A stretch of 64,000 bases of DNA from Sphingobacteriaceae bacterium (lineage in GTDB: Bacteria; Bacteroidota; Bacteroidia; B-17B0; Aurantibacillaceae), in NCBI GenBank assembly GCA_016709575.1, contig JADJMM010000012.1:116273-180272 (forward strand), written 5' to 3'. The notes beneath the pieces are model-generated. The model did not search any database. It was not told the DNA's origin and saw nothing but the letters and a program-made list of their open reading frames with translations. How positions within the stretch are numbered: position 1 is the first letter of the stretch; every line of letters begins with the position of its first letter. A program made the translations under genes and the position numbers. Of this stretch, positions 1 through 9,102 are shown piece after piece.

Positions 1-207
1 TATCCGGGGAATGTTGTTACAATCTTTAATCGGTGGGGACAAAAAATTGATGAGATAGAAAATTACAATAACACCAATAATTTTTGGGCTGGAACAAATA
101 ACAGCAAAACCGTTCCATCAGGCACTTACTATTACATTATTGATTTAAAAAATGGCAGCGAACTGCTTAAAGGATATATTGAATTAACTAAAAGAGATAC
201 TAATTAA
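1..207 (+). CDS. C-terminal end of a T9SS-secreted protein (gliding motility-associated C-terminal domain)
   Basis: The frame is open from base 1 and ends in TAA at 205-207, so only the last 68 residues are seen. They begin YPGNVVTIFNRWGQKI, continue with FWAG and PSGTYYYIIDL, and end GYIELTKRDTN. This is the usual pattern of the type B T9SS sorting domain (CHU_C/TIGR04131 type), which targets a protein for export across the outer membrane. The cargo part of the protein lies outside the window. It sits one base ahead of a porP/sprF-like gene, a common pairing in Bacteroidota. Confidence 0.85.
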   Translation, partial: YPGNVVTIFNRWGQKIDEIENYNNTNNFWAGTNNSKTVPSGTYYYIIDLKNGSELLKGYIELTKRDTN

Positions 208-208
208 A

Positions 209-975
209 ATGAGAACAATGAAAAAAGCCCTAATTTTTGTAATCGCACTAGTTGCGGGTAAGGCTGTTGCGCAGCAAGATCCACAGTATAATCTTTACCA
301 ATACAACCAAATGGTAATTAATCCTGCTTATGCGGGTGCACGCGATGCAATTGCTATTGTATCTGATGTGCGTAAGCAATGGTTAGGATTTAAAGGAGCT
401 CCAACCACTATGGTATTTAGTATTCATAGCCCGATTGCCAATAATAAAGTTGGTATTGGTTTAAATGCCATGAATGATAAGATTGGTGCAAAGTCAATTA
501 CATCGGTATATGGTAACTTCTCTTATATTCTTAAAGTGAATAACAAAACTAAATTAGCTTTTGGTGCAAGAGCAGGATATAGTATGTATAAATTCGACTT
601 CACTGAAGTAAAATATAAAGATACCGAAGAAGCAGCTTATACTGATTTAGCAAGTGCTAACAAAGGCGCTTTAGATGTAGATGCAGGTTTGTATTTAAGA
701 ACCAATACTTTCTATTGTGGAATAAGTGCCACCCACTTAAATAATGGTAAAGTCTATAATAAATCTTTCCAGGTTAGAGATACAGGTGGAGTAGCATCTG
801 ATTATTCTCTTAGCTACGTTTTAAAACCACATCTATTTTTAACTATGGGTAAATCATTTGTAGTGAAGGAGAATTTTTTAATGACCGCAAAAACTTAGGT
901 AGCTCACACGAAATTATGCTTGGTTTTGATGTCAAGAAAAATAAATCGAAAATGGTATCACCAAGATTTTTATAA
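209..975 (+). pseudogene. PorP/SprF family T9SS outer-membrane protein, internally deleted and frameshifted
   Basis: PorP/SprF proteins are outer-membrane beta barrels that work with T9SS type B cargo. The start at 209 gives MRTMKK and a signal peptide ending near AVAQQD; the ATG at 218 is also possible. The motif QYNLYQYNQMVINPAYAGA is typical of the family N-terminus. The frame stops at 898, but the family C-terminus (RKNLGSSHEIMLGFDV) is readable in another frame from about 886 to the stop at 973-975. Joined, the pieces give about 257 residues, where the family usually has about 300 or more, so roughly 50 residues of barrel are missing between KENF and RKNLGS. This is either a decayed gene or a local assembly collapse. 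Confidence 0.75.
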
Positions 976-1015
976 TAGTAAATAGCATTCATCCCAAACA
1001 AATTAAAAATATAAA

Positions 1016-3694
1016 ATGAAAAAGTTCTTATTAATAACATCTGTTCTTTTAATCTTCGGCTCTTCTTTTGCACAAAAAAAGAAGGCTGATAAATACTTTA
1101 CAAAAGGTCTTTACGCAAAAGCTATACCGCTTTATTCAAGGGCTTCTCAAAAAAATAATACAGAGCAGCAGGAAAGTTTAATTAAGCTGGCTGATTGCTA
1201 TCGTATTTTAAATGAATACAAAAAATCGGAAGACAGCTATAAAAAAGCTTTGGCTATGAATACCAAAGTGGCACCGGAAGTAAAATATAATTACGGTTAT
1301 GTTTTAAAAACGAATAACAATTATACTGAAGCACTTAATCAGTTTAATGCTTATTTAGCGGAGAAACCAACAGATGGTAAAGCAAAGAACGCCATCCGCT
1401 CTTGTCAGCAAATTAAATACTGGCAAACAAAGGCTATCGAGTACGAAATTAAAAATGTAGAGGGTCTTAATACTTCACGTTCTGAATTTTGTCCTGCTGT
1501 ATTAAATAATAAATTGGTTTACGTAGCAGAAAAACAAAGCGACTTTTTTGAATACACAGTCGACGAAATGAACGGCCAGCCTTATATGAATGTGTTTGTT
1601 TCTAAAATTGATGTTGAAAAGTCATCAGGACAAAAAGCATTATCAGGTAAAATTAATGGTCAGTATCATGATGGTCCGGTAAGTTTTACCTCTGATGGAA
1701 AAACATTGTTATTTACTCGTGTAGATTATATGGCAAAGAAGGATAAGAACTTCGTTAACCGTGCTAAAATTTATTTCGCAACTGGTCATGACAGCAAATG
1801 GGGCGATATTAAACCATTTCAATATAACAGTGATGAGTATTCTGTTGCTCACCCTTGTATAAGTGCTGATGGAAATATGTTGTTCTTTACTTCTGATATG
1901 CCGGGTGGACAAGGTGGAAAAGATTTATGGGTGTGTAAGAAAAGTGGTGATGGTTGGGATAAGCCTGTTAATTTAGGTGTAGACATCAATACAAGTGGTG
2001 ATGAAATGTTTCCTAATTCACGTAAAGACGGAACTTTATTTTTCTCATCAAACGGTTTAGCAGGTTTTGGTGGTTTAGATATTTTCTCTGCAAAAGAAAA
2101 AGAAGGTAAATGGATTATGAGCAGAAATGAAAGCATGCATTTAAATAGTGCGGCCGATGATTTCTCTATTTGTTTCTTAAATGATTCAACCGGTTATTTT
2201 TCTTCTAACCGTGAAGGTGGAAAAGGGAAAGATGATATCTATTGGTTTAAATACACGAATAAATACATTAATATTTCAGGAACCGTATTATTAACTGAAA
2301 ACACTAACGATCCTGCTAAAGGCGTTAAAGTGCGTTTGTTTGGTCCGGATAACAAAGCAATCGATTCAACGAAGACAGATGCAAAAGGCTTCTTTAAATT
2401 TGAAAATTTAGATGCTGATAAAAAGTATATGGCGGAAGTTGATTCTGACGATCCTCAATTAGCAGGAAAAGCACGTTACTATTTAGCAAACTCAAATGGT
2501 GTTATATCGCGTGTGACTAATAATTATGAAGACAAAAAATTTGCATTCCGTAATTTACCAATAGACCCAAACAGTTTGCCTGATTTGTATACTGATGATG
2601 ATTTAACAATGGCAGGTAACTTATTGTTTGGCGAAAATCCAAGCAAACCGGTTAAAAACACTAAAATTAAAATTACCAACCAATATGGTGATGTGGTTGA
2701 AACTACAACTACGAATGAGTTTGGTGCTTTCGCCTTCCGTAATTTACCGGCCGATCAAAACTACATTGTAAGTATTGAAGACAGCGAATTGGATATACCT
2801 GAAAACACGAAAATTATTTTAACTAATAAGGGTGGTAAAGAAATTAAGAGTTTCTATACCAAAGCAAAAGGCAGGTTTCAATTCAATATGCTTTCAAGCG
2901 AAAAAATCATGTTGAAGGATATGGATGTTGAAGATTCGGATTTAATCATGCAGTTATATGGTTATATCTACGATCAGGATAAAAAACCATTCAACAATGC
3001 TAAGTTATTTTTATATTCTTCCGATAATCAATTGAACCAAACTATTACTACCGACGAAAAAGGTAAGTTTGCGTTTAAAAACTTAAAGGCAAGTTTAGAA
3101 TATTTATTTGATGTAGATGAAAGCGACCCTCGTGTAAATTCTTTAAAGAAATTATACATCGCCGATACAAAAGGCCGTATCTATAAAGAATTAATAAGAA
3201 CTATAAAAGGTAAATTCCAATTTAAAGTTTTATCGGTTGATAAAGTGGCAATGGGAGACTTTACAGTGGATGATCCATGGTTACAAGTATTAGAATTAAA
3301 ACACAAGGCGAAACAAGACAGCTTAAACTCAATTACTATTGTTGAGAATATCTATTACGCATTTGGTGATCATAAATTTGATAAAGCAGGACAAAACGTA
3401 TTAGATAAAGTAGTAGCAGTAATGCAATCGAATCCGGGCTTAATGGTAGAATTAAGTTCTCATACCGACTCAAAAAGTAGTGACCAGTTTAATAATGCTT
3501 TATCACAAAAGCGTGCTAAAACTGCGGTTGATTATATGATTGCAAAAGGAATTTCGAAAACACGTTTGAAGGCTGTTGGTTATGGAGAATCGAGATTATT
3601 AAATAAATGTAAAGATGGAGTAGAGTGTACGGATGACGAGCACGCTAAGAACCGCCGTACCGAATTTAAAATTGTAGAGAAACCAAAAGTATAA
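1016..3694 (+). CDS. PorE-like OmpA family protein (TPR, PD40 propeller, CNA-B-like repeats, OmpA domain)
   Basis: This is an 892-residue exported protein with a signal peptide (MKKFLLITSVLLIFGSSFAQ). TPR-like helices follow at about 25-130, then a WD40-like PD40 beta propeller at about 150-410 (for example LFFTSDMPGGQGGKDLWVC). About 415-770 holds three carboxypeptidase-regulatory-like beta-sandwich repeats, each with a GxFxFxNL motif. The C-terminus (about 785-890) is an OmpA peptidoglycan-binding domain with SSHTDSKSSDQFN and KNRRTEF. The same order occurs in PorE of the P. gingivalis T9SS, which anchors the machine to peptidoglycan. The function is inferred from this architecture and from the adjacent porP-like gene. 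Confidence 0.85.
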   Translation: MKKFLLITSVLLIFGSSFAQKKKADKYFTKGLYAKAIPLYSRASQKNNTEQQESLIKLADCYRILNEYKKSEDSYKKALAMNTKVAPEVKYNYGYVLKTNNNYTEALNQFNAYLAEKPTDGKAKNAIRSCQQIKYWQTKAIEYEIKNVEGLNTSRSEFCPAVLNNKLVYVAEKQSDFFEYTVDEMNGQPYMNVFVSKIDVEKSSGQKALSGKINGQYHDGPVSFTSDGKTLLFTRVDYMAKKDKNFVNRAKIYFATGHDSKWGDIKPFQYNSDEYSVAHPCISADGNMLFFTSDMPGGQGGKDLWVCKKSGDGWDKPVNLGVDINTSGDEMFPNSRKDGTLFFSSNGLAGFGGLDIFSAKEKEGKWIMSRNESMHLNSAADDFSICFLNDSTGYFSSNREGGKGKDDIYWFKYTNKYINISGTVLLTENTNDPAKGVKVRLFGPDNKAIDSTKTDAKGFFKFENLDADKKYMAEVDSDDPQLAGKARYYLANSNGVISRVTNNYEDKKFAFRNLPIDPNSLPDLYTDDDLTMAGNLLFGENPSKPVKNTKIKITNQYGDVVETTTTNEFGAFAFRNLPADQNYIVSIEDSELDIPENTKIILTNKGGKEIKSFYTKAKGRFQFNMLSSEKIMLKDMDVEDSDLIMQLYGYIYDQDKKPFNNAKLFLYSSDNQLNQTITTDEKGKFAFKNLKASLEYLFDVDESDPRVNSLKKLYIADTKGRIYKELIRTIKGKFQFKVLSVDKVAMGDFTVDDPWLQVLELKHKAKQDSLNSITIVENIYYAFGDHKFDKAGQNVLDKVVAVMQSNPGLMVELSSHTDSKSSDQFNNALSQKRAKTAVDYMIAKGISKTRLKAVGYGESRLLNKCKDGVECTDDEHAKNRRTEFKIVEKPKV

Positions 3695-3748
3695 TAGCTT
3701 AACCAATTTTAACAAAGCGCCTCAATTTGTGGCAAGCTTTTAGTAACA

Positions 3749-3779
3749 AAAAACATCCCGACCCGCCGGGATGTTTTTT
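3749..3779 (+). terminator. Rho-independent terminator after the PorE-like gene
   Basis: The stem ACATCCCG/CGGGATGT has loop ACCCGC, is preceded by an A run and followed by TTTTTT. It lies 55 bases after the stop of the PorE-like gene and ends 20 bases before the next start. Confidence 0.85.
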
Positions 3780-3799
3780 GTTTAAGTAAAAATAATACT

Positions 3800-6700
3800 A
3801 TGAAAAAAATTTACCTTTTTGTCCTTCTATTCGCTTGTACTTTAACACAGGCACAAAAGCAAAAGCACACCGAACGTTATTATAACTCATGGCGATTAGG
3901 TTTAAACATGGGGGCTATGTGGCAAGTAGCCGATGTAAGAAGTCTACCTGGTTTTGCAGGAGGCTTTACTTTAGAAAAAGGAATTGCTGAAAACAAAACC
4001 AATTTTTTTAGTCTCGCTATTAAAGGAAGAGGGTTATGGGGTAATACTTATGGTTTAGATTATGTACGCAATTATAATATAAAAGATAACCCTTCATTAA
4101 ACGGCACTTATAATCCACAGGTAAATTACGATACAGTACGCCCGGGCATCGCGCCATACATCCATAATAATTATAAAACAAAAGTTGCTGAGGGGGCTCT
4201 GGAATTACAAATTTGCTTTAACCGTTTACGCGAGCGCACTAATATTTTACTAAATCTTTGGGCAGGTATTGGTTTTACAAGTTACCGCACTAGCGTTAAT
4301 TTATTAGATGAGGAAGGTAAAATGTATAATTACCGTTTAGTAGATTCAGTAAGTAAAGTACTAACCTTATCATCACATAACTTTTTGTTAGATGATAGTT
4401 ACGAATCGTTTGCAACAGGAAGTAAAAAAGGAAATGTTTTAACATGGTCGCCTTCTTGTGGAATTGGTTTAGGTTACCGCTTTAACGATTATATTTCTAT
4501 TTTGTGGGAACATAAAATTACTTTCCCGCAAGGAACTTATTCCGATTATTTAGATGGCATCCAAGCCAGTAATAACGATTGGTTAGGTTGCGTAAAAGAT
4601 TATTATCACTACAGTAGTTTATCGTTAAACATTAGACTAGGTGGCGGCAGTAAGTCTAAATCAACCACCAACGTTAATAACTATAATCAAATTCAAACTA
4701 ATACCGTTGTTACGAATTCAGTTACACCAACAAATTCTGTTGTAACTAATAATAATACCAACACTACACCTGTTGTTAAACCTCCGGTAGTAAATATTAC
4801 CAATCCTCCATCATCGCCTTATAATGAAAGTGTGATTACTAATTTTACAGTTGTTGCTAAAGTTTATAATGTAAACAACCGTAATGAAGTAACTGTAACA
4901 TTTAACGGTAATCCAATAACAAATTACTCTTGGTTTGCCAAAACAATTAGTTTTGTTGCACCACTTTCTGTTGGTAATAACATTGTTGTTGTATCCGCAA
5001 CGAATACAGCGGGTAGTGATTCTAAATCTGCTATTATTAATTACAATGGTGTACCTCCTGTAGTAAACATTACAACACCGGGCGCTAATAAAGTTACATC
5101 TGACCAAAGCGTTATCGATTTATATGCAACTGTTTTAAATGTAAGTGGACCGGAAAATATTTCAGTTCAATTAAACGGACAACCTTTCACAGCCTTTTAT
5201 TATAATTCAACGATAACGCAGCTTTCTATGCAGGCTAATTTAGCTAAGGGAACAAACACTATAAGTATCACAGCCACTAATAATTTTGGGCAAGATTCTA
5301 AATCGCAACTTGTTATTTATAATCCGGTATCAATAGTTACACCAACCGGAAGTGCTGCAAAAGGTGTGAGCGTGACCATCACGGACCCAGTGGTTAATCC
5401 TTACAAATCAACTGTCCCTAATTACAAAGTAAAAGCTAAAGTAACTGGTGTTAATGCGCAAAGTCAAGTGACTGTTGTTGCGAATGGCGTACCTGTTACA
5501 TTTAATTATGTAAGTGGAAATGTTGATTTTGATTTGATGTTAGGGAATGGCAATACATTAATTCAGGTAAGTGCAAGTAACGGAAGATCATCCGATGCTA
5601 AATCAACGGTAATCACTTTTGAACCTCCTAAAAAAGTACAGCCTCCGCCAACAGTTGTTATCTTAAATCCAAATCCATCGCCACAAACAACAAGTTTAAC
5701 GGTGTATCCATTTAAAGCGCAAACAAAAAACATAAGCAGTAATTCTCAATTAGAAGTTAAATTCAATGGCAATTTCGTTTCTAATTATGCGTTCGACCCT
5801 AACACCGGTATTATTGATTTAAACGCAAACTTAACTTTAAATTCAAATAATTTTATTGAAGTAAAAGCTACAAATTCTATTGGTACTGCAAATGCTTCAG
5901 GAATTGTAAAACAAGAAGTTCCGGTTATTAAAACAAAAGTTATCTGTCACAGAAAAGACAGAGCTACTGTTGAAACTATCACAATCAACGAAAGCGATTG
6001 GGCAATGCATCAAGCTCACGGAGATGTTGAAGGACCTTGTCAAGTTGAACAACCTGTAGAACCAACGGTGGATCTTGATATTACAATCTGTCATAATAAC
6101 TCAAATGGCTCTAAGCAAACTATTGTAGTGAAACAAAGTACTTGGGCACAACATCAGGCGCATGGCGACGAATTAGGAACTTGTCCTAAATTAAATCCAA
6201 CCGACCCTATAGAATATGATCCTGAAATTACTATTTGCCATAAAAATGCGGATGGTTCTAATCAAACTATTGTAGTGAAACAAAGTACATGGGCACAACA
6301 TCAGGCACACGGTGATGTAAAAGGTGTTTGTCCTAAAATTGTTGCTACCGACCCAATCGAGTACGATCCGGATATTACAATCTGTCATAAAAACTCAAAT
6401 GGTTCTCAGCAAACTATTGTGGTAAAACAAAGTACATGGGCACAACATCAGGCGCATGGTGATGTGAAAGGAACTTGTCCTGTTCTTAGTCCGATTGATC
6501 CTGTTGAATTAGACCCTAACATTACTATCTGCCATAAAAATGGTGATGGAACTGAAACTCCAATGACAATTAAACAAAGTCAATGGGCAACACATCAAGC
6601 TCACGGTGATTACGCAGGTGTAAGTTGTGTGCAAACCAATACTGCTGCTTCTAGTTCAACAGTTGAAATTTGTCATAACAATGGTGATGGCACAAAAACT

Positions 6701-7087
6701 ACAATGGTTATTTTATTAACGCAATTCTCTGCTCACCGTGCACATGGTGATATAATGGGCAAATGTCCGCCTGCTTCTTCACAAACTAATACTGTGCCAG
6801 TAACAAACAGCATTACTATTTGTCATAAAAATGCAGATGCCACAACAACTACAATGAGTATTCCATCTGACCAATGGTCGGCCCACAGAGCACATGGAGA
6901 CGTTATGGGAGCTTGTCCGCCTGCTCAAAAAACAGTAACACCTGAAAAAGGAAAAGGCATTAAAGAAATTGGAACAGAAAACGGAACTATAACTCCGGGC
7001 AATACGAAGAACACAGAAACTAGTACACCAACACCTACTGTAACGCCGGAGGCAACACCACAATCAAAAAAACTGACACCAAGATAA
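3800..7087 (+). CDS. Large exported protein: barrel-like N-terminus, four Ig-like repeats, seven Cys/His 'HGD' repeats
   Basis: This is a 1095-residue protein of unknown function. The signal peptide ends LTQAQ. Residues about 30-280 look like an outer-membrane or porin-like beta domain (YYNSWRLGLNMGAMW, GLGYRFNDYISILWEHK). After a Thr/Asn/Val-rich linker come four Ig-like repeats of about 90 residues (about 325-710), each starting VVNITxP or similar and ending in SATNxxGxDSKS. Seven repeats of about 36 residues follow (714-1040), each with ICHxN...AHxAHGDxxGxC, and then a Pro/Thr-rich tail. I see no T9SS sorting domain. Placement between a PorE-like gene and a glmU-like gene 4 bp downstream suggests a cell-surface role. 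Confidence 0.7.
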   Translation: MKKIYLFVLLFACTLTQAQKQKHTERYYNSWRLGLNMGAMWQVADVRSLPGFAGGFTLEKGIAENKTNFFSLAIKGRGLWGNTYGLDYVRNYNIKDNPSLNGTYNPQVNYDTVRPGIAPYIHNNYKTKVAEGALELQICFNRLRERTNILLNLWAGIGFTSYRTSVNLLDEEGKMYNYRLVDSVSKVLTLSSHNFLLDDSYESFATGSKKGNVLTWSPSCGIGLGYRFNDYISILWEHKITFPQGTYSDYLDGIQASNNDWLGCVKDYYHYSSLSLNIRLGGGSKSKSTTNVNNYNQIQTNTVVTNSVTPTNSVVTNNNTNTTPVVKPPVVNITNPPSSPYNESVITNFTVVAKVYNVNNRNEVTVTFNGNPITNYSWFAKTISFVAPLSVGNNIVVVSATNTAGSDSKSAIINYNGVPPVVNITTPGANKVTSDQSVIDLYATVLNVSGPENISVQLNGQPFTAFYYNSTITQLSMQANLAKGTNTISITATNNFGQDSKSQLVIYNPVSIVTPTGSAAKGVSVTITDPVVNPYKSTVPNYKVKAKVTGVNAQSQVTVVANGVPVTFNYVSGNVDFDLMLGNGNTLIQVSASNGRSSDAKSTVITFEPPKKVQPPPTVVILNPNPSPQTTSLTVYPFKAQTKNISSNSQLEVKFNGNFVSNYAFDPNTGIIDLNANLTLNSNNFIEVKATNSIGTANASGIVKQEVPVIKTKVICHRKDRATVETITINESDWAMHQAHGDVEGPCQVEQPVEPTVDLDITICHNNSNGSKQTIVVKQSTWAQHQAHGDELGTCPKLNPTDPIEYDPEITICHKNADGSNQTIVVKQSTWAQHQAHGDVKGVCPKIVATDPIEYDPDITICHKNSNGSQQTIVVKQSTWAQHQAHGDVKGTCPVLSPIDPVELDPNITICHKNGDGTETPMTIKQSQWATHQAHGDYAGVSCVQTNTAASSSTVEICHNNGDGTKTTMVILLTQFSAHRAHGDIMGKCPPASSQTNTVPVTNSITICHKNADATTTTMSIPSDQWSAHRAHGDVMGACPPAQKTVTPEKGKGIKEIGTENGTITPGNTKNTETSTPTPTVTPEATPQSKKLTPR
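5939..6919 (+). repeat. Seven tandem Cys/His 'ICHxN...HGD...C' protein repeats
   Basis: These are residues 714-1040 of the large exported protein. Each unit carries I-C-H near its start, then about 20 residues later W/F-x-x-H-x-A-H-G-D, then G-x-C. All seven keep the Cys-His pair, both later His residues, the Asp of HGD and the last Cys; unit five ends GVSC. Units two to four are nearly identical at DNA level, which points to recent duplication. The fixed Cys and His set suggests metal binding or disulfides, which is inference. Confidence 0.8.
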
Positions 7088-7091
7088 CTGT

Positions 7092-8279
7092 ATGAACTTA
7101 ATTTTAATTGATAGCGAAAAAAACTGGAAGTGTTTATTGCCACTTACTTATACAAAACCTGTATCTGAAATACGTATTGGTATTTTAACCATTAAAGAAA
7201 AATGGGAGAAGCAATTAAAAACTACCGCAAGTTATTTGTGTAAAGATTATTTAGCCTCAAAATATCCTGTGGTCTTTAAAGCTGGGAAAGCGAATTTATT
7301 TATTGCTTCTAACATTTTACCCGATGCAAAACTTGTTGCTGCGATTAAAAAATTAAAGAGCGGACAAGGTCTTAAGAAAAATAATTTATTAATTGCATAT
7401 TGCGGAACACAAACTTCTCTTAGCAATGATGTTTTAACTACTTGTACTGAATATGCTGCAGATGTTTTTAGTATTGAAAACGTTTGGGATATTTTCTCGA
7501 AGAACGGAGAAGCTTTAAAGGCAGATTTTGATTTACTAACGAAAGGACGTAAATCTCAAACCCTAAGTAAAAGCAATACAGTTGTAGGAAAAAAGAATTT
7601 AATATTCTTAGAAAAAGGCGCTAAAGCAGAAGCTGCAACATTCAACACAACAAGCGGACCGATTTACATTGGTAAAAACGCCGAAGTAATGGAAGGTAGT
7701 TTAGTACGCGGACCATTTGCTTTATGTGATGATAGCACTTTAAAATTAGCAACAAAAATTTACGGACCAACAACTATTGGTCCGCATTGCAAAGTGGGTG
7801 GAGAAGTAAATAATTCTGTAATTTTTGGATACACTAACAAAGCGCACGATGGTTTTTTAGGAAATAGTGTAATAGGTGAGTGGTGTAATTTAGGTGCTGA
7901 TACCAATAACAGTAATTTAAAAAATAATTATGGCGATGTAAAAATTTTCTCTTACGAAACCAACGGTACTAAAAACACAGGCTTACAATTTTGTGGTTTA
8001 ATAATGGGCGACCATAGTAAATGTGGCATTAACACTATGTTTAATACAGGCACTGTAGTTGGAGTAGGTGCTAATATTTTTGGTGGAGGATTTCCACCTA
8101 CACACATACCAAGTTTTGTTTGGGGTGGTGCTGAAGGCTTTGATACATATCGTTTAGAAAAAATGTTTGAAACTGCCAATAGAGTTTACGCCCGCCGTCA
8201 TTTAACTTTAGAAGCCACCGAAAAGAAAATATTAGAAACCATCTTCCACGAAACAACAAAATTTAGGGAGTGGGAGTAA
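7092..8279 (+). CDS. GlmU family protein (putative sugar nucleotidyltransferase)
   Basis: This is a 395-residue protein of the Bacteroidota-specific GlmU-like family (TIGR03991 type). The N-terminal part has the family signature LPLTYTKPVSEIRIGI. The C-terminal part (about 185-340) is a left-handed beta helix of hexapeptide repeats (IYIGKNAEVMEGSLVRG, GPTTIGPHCKVGGEV). Family knowledge points to UDP-GlcNAc synthesis or related acyl/nucleotidyl transfer in the cytoplasm; the exact reaction is not shown by sequence. It starts 4 bp after the upstream stop and is probably cotranscribed with it. Confidence 0.85.
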   Translation: MNLILIDSEKNWKCLLPLTYTKPVSEIRIGILTIKEKWEKQLKTTASYLCKDYLASKYPVVFKAGKANLFIASNILPDAKLVAAIKKLKSGQGLKKNNLLIAYCGTQTSLSNDVLTTCTEYAADVFSIENVWDIFSKNGEALKADFDLLTKGRKSQTLSKSNTVVGKKNLIFLEKGAKAEAATFNTTSGPIYIGKNAEVMEGSLVRGPFALCDDSTLKLATKIYGPTTIGPHCKVGGEVNNSVIFGYTNKAHDGFLGNSVIGEWCNLGADTNNSNLKNNYGDVKIFSYETNGTKNTGLQFCGLIMGDHSKCGINTMFNTGTVVGVGANIFGGGFPPTHIPSFVWGGAEGFDTYRLEKMFETANRVYARRHLTLEATEKKILETIFHETTKFREWE

Positions 8280-8286
8280 AACAGGT

Positions 8287-8358
8287 AAGGATGATAAAAT
8301 CACCCCATCTTGCCAAAATGAAGAGGATGGGAGCCAAAAAATCACCCCTATAACTAAG
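8287..8358 (+). repeat. 72-bp element R1 at the head of the left cassette array (attI-like)
   Basis: This copy begins 8 bp after the glmU-like stop. It matches the reverse complement of 36536-36607 almost throughout, with a few one-base differences. Inside it are a direct repeat (AAAATCACCCC and AAAAATCACCCC) and a hairpin of CCATCTTGCC against the GGATGGG part. The match to R2 ends exactly at the G of GTT (8358), where the first gene cassette begins. That position suggests an attachment site, an attI equivalent, but this is inference because no integrase is present. Confidence 0.7.
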
Positions 8359-8429
8359 TTATGCGTCATGCTTGGGAGACATTAAAATTCAAATGAGCTT
8401 TTTAAATGCAAGGGCTTACAGTCTATTCA

Positions 8430-8906
8430 ATGAAAAATATCAGTTATCACAAAGCAACCAATAATGACATTTCTACTTTAGTAGAAAATCGAATTTTATT
8501 TGCCCTCGAACTATCGAATGGGCATAATCCAGAGGCTATTGATGTCCTAAGAACGCAAATGACCGCCTACTTTTCAAAAGCAACTGCAGATGGCACGTGT
8601 ATTTCTTTCATTGCTAAATGTGATGGAATTGTTGGAGGAATTGGTTCGATTCATCTGCGAGAAATGCCCGGAAATTTTAAAAACCCTACAGGCAAGTGGG
8701 GTTACATAATGAATATGTATACTCTTCCTGCTTTCAGACGAAACGGCATTTGTAAGGGAATTTTAGATCTATTAGTTGAAGAAGGAACAAAGTACGGCGT
8801 AACGGCATTCGAACTACATGCAACAAACGAAGGTGAATTAGTTTACAAGCAAAACGGCTTTGTGATTCATAATGAACCTACATATAGAAAATTCATTTCA
8901 AAATGA
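8430..8906 (+). CDS. GNAT family N-acetyltransferase (cassette 1)
   Basis: This 158-residue acetyltransferase would move an acetyl group from acetyl-CoA to an unknown amine. The acetyl-CoA-binding segment is NMYTLPAFRRNGICKGILD, and the C-terminus has ELHATNEGELVYKQNGF, typical of the GNAT fold. I start at 8430 (MKNISYHKATNNDIS), where the family homology begins, rather than 24 bases earlier. It is the only gene in the first cassette of the left array, between the GTT crossover at 8358 and the attC site at 8965-9093. Confidence 0.85.
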   Translation: MKNISYHKATNNDISTLVENRILFALELSNGHNPEAIDVLRTQMTAYFSKATADGTCISFIAKCDGIVGGIGSIHLREMPGNFKNPTGKWGYIMNMYTLPAFRRNGICKGILDLLVEEGTKYGVTAFELHATNEGELVYKQNGFVIHNEPTYRKFISK

Positions 8907-8964
8907 AGTCTATGTCAATCTTAATCAGTAATAGAATAATTCGAAAAAAAATAATAGCACGAAC

Positions 8965-9093
8965 GCATAACAAAAAGTTTTGCGTCAGTGGGGCTGGACA
9001 ATCGTTTCTTCAGCAGTTGTATGCAATTCAGCTAATATCGGGCGGACAGTTCAACTTTCCCCCACCGAACGCAAAGCTTTGCCCGTTATGTGC
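8965..9093 (+). repeat. Integron-type attC site 1
   Basis: The imperfect palindrome is about 129 bp. The left end is CGCATAAC followed by TTTTGCGTCAGTGGGG; the right end is CCCCCACCGAACGCAAAG followed by GTTATGTGC. The arms pair over about 30 bp with bulges, as attC sites do. The R'' box GAACGCATAAC is the reverse complement of the first bases of this cassette (GTTATGCGT at 8358-8366), as expected of a circular integron cassette. Confidence 0.8.
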
Positions 9094-9102
9094 AATGACA
9101 AT

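Noticed and set aside
5939..6919. Regular DNA repeats as a possible CRISPR array
   Set aside because: The period is about 108-150 bp, the reading frame is open throughout and the units are conserved as protein.
4811..7143. Several open frames on the - strand inside the large exported protein gene
   Set aside because: They follow the repeat structure of the + strand gene and have no homology-like features or start context.
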